From Anaerolineae bacterium (GTDB taxonomy: Bacteria; Chloroflexota; Anaerolineae; B4-G1), in the NCBI GenBank assembly GCA_030612185.1, contig JAUWOI010000184.1, positions 1 to 8,042 of the forward strand: a stretch of 8,042 nucleotides of DNA, read 5' to 3'. This document shows, piece by piece, positions 1 through 6,895 of this stretch. Position numbers and translations under genes: made by a program. Position 1 is the first letter of the stretch. The number at the start of each line of letters is the position of its first letter. The notes under the pieces were generated by a model. The model was not told where the DNA came from, ran no database searches, and was given only the letters and a program-made list of their open reading frames with translations.

Positions 1-1
1 G

Positions 2-1405
2 GTCAAACTGGACGTGCCCTTCAAGCGGTTCTTTAACCTGGTCGGCATCCTGCCGGTCATCTCGCCCCCCTTTGCCGTGGCCATGTCCACCATCGTGCTT
101 TTTGGCCGCAGCGGGCTGATCACCAAACGACTGCTGGGCCTGCGCTACGACATCTATGGCCTGGACGGGCTGATCCTCGTCATGGCGATCTCTTTTTTTC
201 CAGTCGCTTATCTGACGCTGGTGGGCATGATGCGGGCGCTGGATCCCGCGCTGGAGGAGGCTGCGGTCAACCTGGGGGCCAGCAGGTGGCGCGTCTTTTG
301 CACCGTGACGCTGCCCATGCTGACGCCGGGCCTGGCCAGTTCCTTCCTGCTGCTGTTCGTCGAGGCGCTGGCTGACCTGGCGAACCCGCTGCTCATCGGG
401 GGCAACTATACCGTCCTGGCCTCACGCATCTATCTGGCAATCATCGGCGAGTATGACCTGCACGCCGGCGCCGTGCTCTCGCTCATTCTGCTCGTGCCTT
501 CCTTGACGATCTTCTTTTTTCAACACTACTGGGTGAGCCGGCGCTCCTATGTCTCTGTCACCGGCAAGCCTGCGGGACACCACCAGCCGATCCGCTCGCC
601 GTGGGTAAAGTGGTCGCTGTTCGCCCTGTGCCTGCTCATATCGGGCCTGATCGTGTTGATGTACGGTTTCATTTTCGTAGGGGCCGTGACCAAAGTGTGG
701 GGTATCAACTATGGCCTCACGCTGGAGCATTTCCGCTTTGTCCTGTTTGGCTATGGCTCCGAGGCCATGACCGATACCACGCTGCTCTCGACGATTGCCA
801 CGCCGGTGGCCGGACTGATGGGCATGTTGATTGCCTTCCTGGTCGTGCGGCGGCAGTTCATGGGCCGCAATCTGGTGGACTTTACCTCGGTGCTGGGCCT
901 GGCGGTGCCTGGCACGGTGGTTGGCATTGGTTTTATCCTGGCGTTCAACCAGCCAATGTTGGGCGGACTGATTCCCAAACTGACGGGCACCGCGCTCATC
1001 ATCATCCTGGCTTACGTGGTGCGTTGCGTCCCGGGCAGTGTGCGCTCGGGCGTGGCCGCGCTGCAACAGGTTGACGCGGCGATGGAGGAGGCTTCGGCCA
1101 GCCTGGGGGCCAGTTCGGTCACAACTTTCCGCCGGATCACGATGCCGCTGATTCGGCCGGCTTTTCTGACTGGCCTGATCTATAGTTTCTCTCGCTCAAT
1201 GACATCGCTCTCGGCGATCATCTTTCTGGTCATGCCACGCTGGCGCATTATGACGGCGCAGATTCTCAACGAGGCAGAGACGGGCCGCTACGGTAACGCC
1301 GCCGCCTACTGCGTCGTGCTGATCGCTATCGTTCTCGCGGCCATTGGCCTGATGTACAGAGTCGTCGGCTCTACGACCGGGGCTGAGCGGCTTATCGAAA
1401 CGTGA
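2..1405 (+). CDS. ABC transporter permease, fused two-domain FbpB/iron(III)-type (5' partial)
   Basis: Inner-membrane permease of a binding-protein-dependent importer. The frame is open to the left edge (reading V-K-L-D before the GTG at 14), so the start lies outside the window. About 467 residues are visible; family members usually have 500-560, so roughly the first one or two membrane helices are missing. Two homologous halves are visible, each with the cytoplasmic EAA loop that docks on the ATPase. Counting from the GTG, loop 1 is at about residues 81-106 (EEAAVNLGAS...LP...PG) and loop 2 at about 358-384 (EEASASLGAS...MPLIRPA). Hydrophobic helices surround both. Fused permeases with two EAA loops are typical of Fe3+ (FbpB/SfuB/AfuB) importers, and also occur for 2-aminoethylphosphonate and related ligands, so the substrate is not settled. 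The ATPase gene follows 80 nt downstream on the same strand. The binding-protein gene is presumably upstream, outside the window. Confidence 0.9.
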   Translation, partial: VKLDVPFKRFFNLVGILPVISPPFAVAMSTIVLFGRSGLITKRLLGLRYDIYGLDGLILVMAISFFPVAYLTLVGMMRALDPALEEAAVNLGASRWRVFCTVTLPMLTPGLASSFLLLFVEALADLANPLLIGGNYTVLASRIYLAIIGEYDLHAGAVLSLILLVPSLTIFFFQHYWVSRRSYVSVTGKPAGHHQPIRSPWVKWSLFALCLLISGLIVLMYGFIFVGAVTKVWGINYGLTLEHFRFVLFGYGSEAMTDTTLLSTIATPVAGLMGMLIAFLVVRRQFMGRNLVDFTSVLGLAVPGTVVGIGFILAFNQPMLGGLIPKLTGTALIIILAYVVRCVPGSVRSGVAALQQVDAAMEEASASLGASSVTTFRRITMPLIRPAFLTGLIYSFSRSMTSLSAIIFLVMPRWRIMTAQILNEAETGRYGNAAAYCVVLIAIVLAAIGLMYRVVGSTTGAERLIET

Positions 1406-1413
1406 GACTAAGA

Positions 1414-1462
1414 GGGGCAGGCTTTCCAGTCTGCCACTTGGACAGGCTAGAAAGCCTGCCCC
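1414..1462. repeat. 49-nt hairpin/REP-like palindrome between permease and ATPase genes
   Basis: The outer arms ggggcaggctttccag (1414-1429) and ctagaaagcctgcccc (1447-1462) are complementary at 15 of 16 positions. Pairing continues inward through 1430-1435 and 1441-1446 with one G-T pair and one mismatch, around a loop of about 5 nt. Each half can also fold alone: ggcag/ctgcc at 1416-1420 and 1431-1435, and a perfect caggct/agcctg with a 4-nt loop at 1443-1458. Long-hairpin and two-hairpin forms are therefore mutually exclusive. There is no T-tract, so an intrinsic terminator is unlikely. As an intercistronic RNA hairpin it could stabilise the permease message or lower ATPase expression. As DNA it resembles REP/MITE-type elements. 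Its copy number elsewhere is unknown. Confidence 0.75.
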
Positions 1463-1473
1463 ACTCGAAACGT

Positions 1474-1477
1474 GAGG
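1474..1477 (+). promoter_or_regulatory. Shine-Dalgarno of the ATPase gene, carried by the second repeat copy
   Basis: GAGG lies 8 nt before the ATG at 1486. The equivalent place in the first repeat copy reads gaga, a weaker site. The second copy therefore both restores the ribosome binding site and separates it from the permease stop by the hairpin, which would remove the stop/start proximity needed for translational coupling. Confidence 0.6.
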
Positions 1478-1485
1478 CTTAGGTT

Positions 1486-2565
<1,080 letters not shown>

Positions 2566-2627
2566 CAACAACGCTTCTGGCTGCGTCAGTCTGACCAAGA
2601 GTCCAACTCTCTCCTACCTGAGATGGG

Positions 2628-4025
2628 TCACACTCTGTACACCAGGTCCAAAAACCCTTTGAGGAAGTCACGCACCACACCCCTGAGGGAAACGTTGGCG
2701 GTCAAACCGTACACGGGACTCATCATCCCCTGCACGCCTGGATTCATCCTGACATACTCTGTAGCCGCTTTCAAATCGGCGATGAATCTTTCCGCAAGGC
2801 CTGGCCGAGTGTGTCTCAGGGTCACGCAGATATGGACAGAGGGAGGCAATTGGAGGCCGTTCAAACTCCACTTTTTCTTGGCCATGTAGTCCATGATCGC
2901 GTAGATATCCAACGTCTCCGATGCGAATGCGATGACCCATAGAGGATCTCCGAGCACATGGAGGTCTGGAATCTCCTCGATTCCCCGTTTGATCAACGCA
3001 GCCGTTCCCAGTATTCTCTTCGCGGCCTCCATGTATCCCTGCTCCCCCATGGTTACCATGGCCGCCCAGCACGCCCCGCTCAGAGCGCCCGGGCGACTGC
3101 CGGCGAACGTGGGGGTTAAATACAGACCGCCCGGCCAATCCGTCGTGATGTAGTACTGATAATGGCGTAGTTCCAAACCGCGATACAGGATGACCGACGT
3201 TCCCTTGGCGGCATATCCATATTTGTGCGTGTCGGCTGATATAGAAGTCACGCCGGGCAATCTAAAATCGAATGGCGGCACGTCATAGCCCAGTTTCTTT
3301 GCCCAGGGAAGAAGGAACCCACCAAGACATCCATCCGTGTGAAAACCGATCCCCTCCTTCCTTGCCAGTTCGGACAGTTCCTGGATGGGATCAATAATGC
3401 CGTGGGGAAACGAAGGAGCCGATCCCACGATGACTATGGTGTTCTTGGTCATGACCTTTCTGGTTGCGGCTACATTGGCCCTGTAGTCGGCGTCCACTGG
3501 GACATGGATCATCTTGATGTTGAAATACTGAGCCGCCTTGTCGAACGCTGCGTGGGCAGTGGAAGGGACGATCATTTCGGGCTTGGTGATTCCTCTCTTG
3601 TCTCTGGCCCAGTCTCGATACGTCTTCATGGCCAGCAGGATGCTCTCCGTGCCTCCCGACGAGACGGTCCCGCATATTTCATCATCTGAGATGTCTGCGC
3701 CCAGCATGTTCGCTGTCATAGCCACCACTTCCGCCTCGAATTTCGTGGTGCTGGGCCACAGGTCGGTGTGAAGAGGATTGCTCTGTGAATTGATGGCATA
3801 TACCCTGTTCTGAAAATCTATGTGCTCATCGTCACCGTGATACACAGCCCCCGAAGCAAAGCCATCTTTCCACCTCGCCTCCTCTATGTGCCTGAATGTT
3901 TCCATTATCTTGAGGATATCTTCCTTGTCGCGGCCGACCTCGGGGATGTGGGAGAGGGTGACAAAATCATCCTTGTACGGCTTGACAGAGCGCTCCAGTT
4001 CTCCCATAAACTCATTGATGTCCAT
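2628..4025 (-). CDS. Sphingosine-1-phosphate lyase-like PLP-dependent enzyme
   Basis: Group II PLP-dependent decarboxylase/lyase of 465 residues. It follows the eukaryotic sphingosine-1-phosphate lyase pattern closely: [10 protein letters not shown] (59-68), [11 protein letters not shown] (82-92), SSGGTES (122-128), [12 protein letters not shown] (154-165; His158 expected to stack on PLP), FPHGIIDP (206-213), [10 protein letters not shown] (229-238; Asp231 expected to contact the pyridine nitrogen), [15 protein letters not shown] (261-275; Lys268 the Schiff-base lysine), [18 protein letters not shown] (296-313) and [16 protein letters not shown] (391-406). S1P lyase cleaves phosphorylated sphingoid bases to a fatty aldehyde and phosphoethanolamine. 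The N-terminal membrane anchor of eukaryotic forms is absent, as in known bacterial homologues (Symbiobacterium, Legionella), so a soluble enzyme is expected. The ATG at 4025 has AGGAG (4032-4036) 6 nt upstream, fused to the stop of the preceding broken gene. Sampled GC (about 53%) is below its neighbours. Substrate is inferred; related enzymes decarboxylate amino acids. Confidence 0.88.
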   Translation of the reverse strand: MDINEFMGELERSVKPYKDDFVTLSHIPEVGRDKEDILKIMETFRHIEEARWKDGFASGAVYHGDDEHIDFQNRVYAINSQSNPLHTDLWPSTTKFEAEVVAMTANMLGADISDDEICGTVSSGGTESILLAMKTYRDWARDKRGITKPEMIVPSTAHAAFDKAAQYFNIKMIHVPVDADYRANVAATRKVMTKNTIVIVGSAPSFPHGIIDPIQELSELARKEGIGFHTDGCLGGFLLPWAKKLGYDVPPFDFRLPGVTSISADTHKYGYAAKGTSVILYRGLELRHYQYYITTDWPGGLYLTPTFAGSRPGALSGACWAAMVTMGEQGYMEAAKRILGTAALIKRGIEEIPDLHVLGDPLWVIAFASETLDIYAIMDYMAKKKWSLNGLQLPPSVHICVTLRHTRPGLAERFIADLKAATEYVRMNPGVQGMMSPVYGLTANVSLRGVVRDFLKGFLDLVYRV

Positions 4026-4034
4026 AGTTTGCTC

Positions 4035-4477
4035 CTAGCAGTTTGTCGGAGAGAAATCCTGTTCAGTCAGCCCAAATGATGGTAGAATAGCGAGCATGGC
4101 TAGGATGGCGGTGATGCTGCCTTCGAGGTGACCGCCGCGCGTGATAGCCGCGAAGGTATCCCGATCGGGCAGGTGGACCAGGCGGATGTTGCCGCCGTCG
4201 GCCTTGACCTCGGCCAGCATCGGGTAGGGGGCAGTTGGCCCGGGTCAGTGATAGCCTCCATCTCCGGGTAAGACTGCACTATCACCAGTTCCTCCCCCTG
4301 GCGCAGCACGATCCGACCGTTGATTGAGAGCAGGTAGAACTCCAGCCCAGCCAGCGCGGGTGGAAGGTCGGCGCTGCTCACTACAGCGCCCGTCTGGAAA
4401 TCAGTGGCGTATCGAGTCCGCAGGTCGTCTAAATCCAGTATCTCACCCCTTCTTGACTCTTCCGATTCAATGTGCAA
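4035..4477 (-). pseudogene. Unrecognised gene split by a one-base frameshift, possibly 5'-truncated
   Basis: Two overlapping minus-strand frames join into one protein of about 148 residues. The first half (4477 down to about 4230) runs through ALAGLEFYLLSINGRIVLRQ and YPEMEAITDPGQLPP. The second (about 4230 to the TAG at 4035) continues YPMLAEVKADGGNIRLVHLP and TRGGHLEGSITAILAMLAIL. Adding one C to the run of five (plus strand G at 4227-4231) fuses them as QLPPYPML. Both halves have coding-like composition with GC-rich third positions in their own frame. No good start is visible: TTG at 4477 is the only listed candidate, without a clear ribosome site, and an in-frame stop lies at 4502-4504, beside the toxin-antitoxin promoter. 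The stop TAG overlaps the lyase ribosome site and lies 9 nt before its ATG, an operon-like arrangement. I do not recognise the family. A recent frameshift or a homopolymer sequencing error are both possible. Confidence 0.6.
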
Positions 4478-4479
4478 GT

Positions 4480-4508
4480 TTGACAGCCCGTTCCCACGGT
4501 GTTACAAT
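4480..4508 (+). promoter_or_regulatory. Near-consensus sigma70-type promoter of the toxin-antitoxin pair
   Basis: TTGACA (4480-4485), a 17-nt spacer, then TACAAT (4503-4508): a perfect -35, optimal spacing and a -10 with one change from TATAAT. Transcription would start near 4514-4516, leaving a leader of only about 13 nt that is almost entirely ribosome binding site (GAGGTG at 4515-4520, 7 nt before the ATG at 4528). A short inverted repeat cgttc (4489-4493)/gaacg (4511-4515) brackets the -10 and could be an operator for antitoxin autoregulation; this last point is inference. Confidence 0.75.
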
Positions 4509-4527
4509 ACGAACGAGGTGATGAAAT

Positions 4528-4962
4528 ATGAAGACGTTGACCCTCAAAGAGGCGCAGGCTCCCTATACGCTGACGATTGACCGGGACGCACTGACCCAAC
4601 ACCTGATGCTTGTACAGCAGGATGGTCAGCCTGTCGGCGTCCTCGTTCCGTATGACGAATATCAGGTATTCCGCATCTGGCAGCAGGGACGTAAGCCAGA
4701 GCAAACCTACCAATACCTCGTCGCACGTCCCCATCCCTGGCGACGGCAGTTGTATCTGAAGGGCCGCAGTATGACTGTCGGCCAGTTGATCTCAACAATG
4801 CAGGCCAATCACCTGACTCCTGAAGAGGCAGCAGACGACCTGGAACTGCCTGTAGAACAAGCCAAAGAGGCACTGGCCTACTACGAGTTGCATTGTGACC
4901 TCATCGAAGCAGAAGCGCGGGAAGAAGCCGCGCGTCTGGCCGCAAAGGGATACGTCGTGTGA
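4528..4962 (+). CDS. DUF433-type antitoxin with Phd-like N-terminal segment
   Basis: Probable antitoxin of 144 residues. The C-terminal part (about 69-126) resembles DUF433: HPWRRQLYLKGRSMTVGQLI, then TPEEAADDLELPVEQAKEALAYYELH, the helix-turn-helix-like 'predicted antitoxin' domain usually paired with DUF5615 proteins. The usual glycine/proline-rich start of DUF433 is altered here (RRQLYLKGRSM). Residues 1-50 (LTLKEAQAPYTL, then VQQDGQPVGVLVPYDEYQVF) resemble the ligand-free half of Phd/YefM antitoxins, so the protein may be a two-part fusion. A charged helix (127-140) ends it. The ATG has a strong GAGGTG ribosome site and a strong promoter just upstream. It overlaps the next gene by 4 nt (GTGA), a typical antitoxin-first arrangement. 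Expected role: neutralise the downstream PIN-like protein and repress the pair. Family assignment is by motif recognition only. Confidence 0.75.
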   Translation: MKTLTLKEAQAPYTLTIDRDALTQHLMLVQQDGQPVGVLVPYDEYQVFRIWQQGRKPEQTYQYLVARPHPWRRQLYLKGRSMTVGQLISTMQANHLTPEEAADDLELPVEQAKEALAYYELHCDLIEAEAREEAARLAAKGYVV

Positions 4963-5318
4963 AGCCGCGTCTCTATTTGGACGATTGTATCTACAGCAAG
5001 CGCTTTCAACGGATGCTCGTGAATGCGGGCTACGAGGTTCAAACCCCGGCAAAAGCAGGTCTTACCGGCTACGACGACCCATCTCATTTCCGATACGCGC
5101 TGGAACATAGGTTCACCATCGTCACCAAAGATGCCGACGATTTTGAGTGCCTGCACCAGAAGCACCCGCACCACCACGGGGTTCTGGCAGTGTGTGAAGA
5201 GGCGGATCGTAGCAGAAACATGTCCTACGCCGACATCGTGCGTGCGATTGAGAACATCGTCCAGGCCGGAGTGCCTCTGGAAGGTCAATTTTACGTTCTG
5301 AATCATTGGCGGTGGTAA
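4959..5318 (+). CDS. DUF5615 PIN-like toxin (putative ribonuclease)
   Basis: Protein of 119 residues with the DUF5615/Mut7-C PIN-like pattern: an N-terminal strand with paired acids YLDDC (Asp8, Asp9), RMLVNAGYEVQTP (18-30), a middle acidic pair GYDDPSHFRYAL (Asp39, Asp40), then the diagnostic FTIVTKDADDFECL (52-65; Asp58, Asp60, Asp61), and HHGVLAV (72-78). These acids would form the metal site of a PIN-type RNase. The start is GTG at 4959, overlapping the antitoxin stop as GTGA, so translation is probably coupled. The usual partner family (DUF433) lies directly upstream, which strengthens both calls. RNase activity is inferred from the fold; no cellular target can be read from sequence. The TAA stop lies within a small hairpin shared with the convergent kinase gene. 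Confidence 0.8.
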   Translation: MKPRLYLDDCIYSKRFQRMLVNAGYEVQTPAKAGLTGYDDPSHFRYALEHRFTIVTKDADDFECLHQKHPHHHGVLAVCEEADRSRNMSYADIVRAIENIVQAGVPLEGQFYVLNHWRW

Positions 5319-5325
5319 AACCACC
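5311..5325. terminator. Small hairpin between convergent toxin and kinase genes
   Basis: Perfect 6-bp inverted repeat ggtggt-aaa-accacc centred between the toxin TAA (5316-5318) and the kinase TAA (5328-5330 on the minus strand). Its position suits a bidirectional terminator, but the stem is short and neither side has a T-tract, so it may simply be a weak transcription pause or chance. Confidence 0.3.
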
Positions 5326-5327
5326 AG

Positions 5328-6863
5328 TTACCTTGCAAACCGCACCTCGTTCACCTCCCGGTATAGGTCGCGCAGGCAGCGGTAGAGCCGTTTGTAGGCC
5401 CGGTAGAGGTGGTCGTAGACCTCCCAGTTGTCTGATTGGGGCTCGAAGGTGTGTTCTACCCGCACTACCTGCTTCAATGCCTCGAAGTCCGGGTACAACC
5501 CCAGCCCGATCGCGGCTGTGAGCGCAGCGCCCACCGCCCCGGCCTCCTGCGGGTTGACCACCGTCTCGACGCTCCGTCCGGTCACGTCGGCGATGATCTG
5601 CATCCAGGGTGCGCCCCGCGCTCCGCCGCCGATCACTCGCAGCGTGGGTAGCGGGAAGCCGAAGGTCTGCTCTACGATCTCGATAATCCAGCGCAGGTTG
5701 TAGGCCACGCCCTCGTAGACCGCACGCAGCAGGTGCTCGCGGGTGTGGTCGGCGCTGAGGTTGAAGAAAGTGGAGCGCACCCACGTATCGGCGATAGGAG
5801 CCCGCTCCCCGTACATCCAGGGGGTGGCGACCAGGTAGTTGGAGCCGGGCGGTATGGACTCCACGTCCCGGTCCATCAACGCGTAGACGTTGGGGATAGC
5901 GGGGTCGGCCTGCTCGTGGCGGTAGAACTGGTCGGCGATCCACTTGAGGCACGCCCCGGCCGTCTCCATCTCGGCAAAGAGCAGCGCCTTGTCGGGGTCG
6001 GCGGATTGGAGGCAAACGATGCCGTGGCGACCGGTGGGGGTCTTGCGAGTGACGACGCCCACCCAGCCGGAGGTGCCCAGGTAGATGTGGCCTTCCCCTT
6101 CCCCAACCGCGCCGGAGCCGACTGCTGCCCCTGGTGCGTCGCCGCCGCCACCGAAGACTGGCGTGCCCTCCAGCAGCCCGCACGCCCGTGCCGCCTCCGC
6201 CGTCAGCCCCCCCACCTGGTCCACCGAACGCACCAGCGGAGGGAACTTGTCCAGGTCAAATCCCATGTAGCCTATGATTCCCCGCAGCCAGTCTTTCTTC
6301 TTCAAGTCGAAGCCGATGGCCGAGGCGCAGGACCACTCGAAGACCATCTCACCGGTGGCCCGGTAGGTGAGATAGCCGTTGACGTCCAGGAAGCAGGTCA
6401 TCTCACTGTAGACTTCCGGCTCGTTCTCCTTGAGCCAGAGCAACTTAGGCAGGCCATCCTTGCCAGAGAGTTCTGCACCGGCGACGGCGGCGAAGACGCG
6501 TCGCCCCAGGAACTTGCGCATAATTCGCTCCGCCTGCCTGGGTGCGCGCCCGTCCAGCCAGATGATGGCCGGGCGCAGCGGCTGGCCGTCGGCTCCCATC
6601 GGGATGATGCCCAGCATCTGGGTGGTGTAGACCATCGCCAGCACGTCCCGGGGCGCGACGCCGGATTGCTCTACCACCTGGCGCGTGGTGACGGTGATTG
6701 CGTTCCACCAGTCCTCCGGCTCCTGCTCGGCCCAGTCGGGGCGAGGGTAGTGGACTGGATAAGGCTGGAAGGCGCTGGCGTGGATGTTTCCCTCCGTATC
6801 CACCAGCACTGCCTTGTTGCCGCTCGTGCCTACATCGTGGGCGATAATGTATTTGGGACTCAT
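5328..6863 (-). CDS. FGGY-family carbohydrate kinase (xylulokinase-like)
   Basis: Cytoplasmic ATP-dependent sugar kinase of 511 residues, slightly longer than E. coli XylB (484). The N-terminal phosphate-binding motif is AHDVGTSGNKAVLVD (8-22). A substrate-side segment TTQMLGIIPMGADGQPLRPAIIWLDGRA follows (80-107), then KDGLPKLLWLKENEPE (135-150). The catalytic Asp is expected to be Asp242 in GGGGDAPGAAVGSG, followed by the second phosphate loop YLGTSGW (261-267). The C-terminal FGGY signature spans VIGGGARGAPWMQIIADVTG (410-429) and NPQEAGAVGAALTAA (437-451). The pattern is nearest to xylulokinases, but exact sugar specificity is not readable. The ATG at 6863 has AGGGAG (6871-6876) 7 nt upstream. 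It lies 32 nt after the SDR stop on the same strand, so it is probably co-transcribed with the SDR and the MFS protein. Sampled GC reaches about 77%. Confidence 0.9.
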   Translation of the reverse strand: MSPKYIIAHDVGTSGNKAVLVDTEGNIHASAFQPYPVHYPRPDWAEQEPEDWWNAITVTTRQVVEQSGVAPRDVLAMVYTTQMLGIIPMGADGQPLRPAIIWLDGRAPRQAERIMRKFLGRRVFAAVAGAELSGKDGLPKLLWLKENEPEVYSEMTCFLDVNGYLTYRATGEMVFEWSCASAIGFDLKKKDWLRGIIGYMGFDLDKFPPLVRSVDQVGGLTAEAARACGLLEGTPVFGGGGDAPGAAVGSGAVGEGEGHIYLGTSGWVGVVTRKTPTGRHGIVCLQSADPDKALLFAEMETAGACLKWIADQFYRHEQADPAIPNVYALMDRDVESIPPGSNYLVATPWMYGERAPIADTWVRSTFFNLSADHTREHLLRAVYEGVAYNLRWIIEIVEQTFGFPLPTLRVIGGGARGAPWMQIIADVTGRSVETVVNPQEAGAVGAALTAAIGLGLYPDFEALKQVVRVEHTFEPQSDNWEVYDHLYRAYKRLYRCLRDLYREVNEVRFAR

Positions 6864-6865
6864 CT

Positions 6866-6884
6866 TGACTCTCCCTGACTCTCC
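6866..6884. repeat. Two 9-bp tandem copies in the SDR-kinase gap
   Basis: tgactctcc occurs at 6866-6874 and again at 6876-6884 (10-bp period). On the minus strand this gives two purine-rich ggagag stretches before the kinase start; the proximal one is part of its ribosome binding site. Probably a local slippage duplication. Confidence 0.5.
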
Positions 6885-6895
6885 ATCTCTCGCGC

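Larger units (their letters stand above)
1395..1482 (+). repeat. Imperfect 18-bp direct repeat, 70-bp period, duplicating the permease 3' end
   Basis: Two copies of tcgaaacgtgagRctWag lie at 1395-1412 and 1465-1482 and match at 16 of 18 positions. The first copy contains the last codons and TGA stop (1403-1405) of the permease. The second lies just before the ATPase start and supplies its Shine-Dalgarno GAGG (1474-1477). Removing one 70-bp unit (1395-1464) leaves the permease stop intact and puts the ATPase ATG 10 nt after it, a normal operon spacing. The simplest reading is insertion of the hairpin element between the copies with duplication of the target, or a tandem duplication that captured it. 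The long, imperfect duplication is unusual for a classical insertion sequence. Confidence 0.75.

Noticed and set aside
422..1066. 214-codon minus-strand frame under the permease gene
   Set aside because: Antisense of clear membrane-permease sequence; very rich in His, Gln and Arg, as expected of a shadow.
1395..1482. CRISPR-like repeat-spacer unit
   Set aside because: Only two copies, imperfect, and the intervening sequence is itself a long palindrome; no further repeats or cas genes.
2598..2610. agagt-cca-actct hairpin between the ATPase and lyase genes as a terminator
   Set aside because: Only 5 bp, weak in GC and without a T-tract; likely chance.
2566..2627. tRNA or other small RNA in the convergent gap
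   Set aside because: Too short and without cloverleaf arms or other recognisable structure.
5122..6183. 353-codon minus-strand frame rich in Arg, Gly and Pro
   Set aside because: Shifted frame of the kinase gene that also crosses the antisense of the toxin gene; composition is typical of an out-of-frame GC-rich reading.
5733..6878. 381-codon open frame antisense to the sugar kinase
   Set aside because: The opposite strand encodes a kinase with all family motifs; the antisense protein is low-complexity and has no recognisable domain. GC-rich genes commonly produce such shadows.
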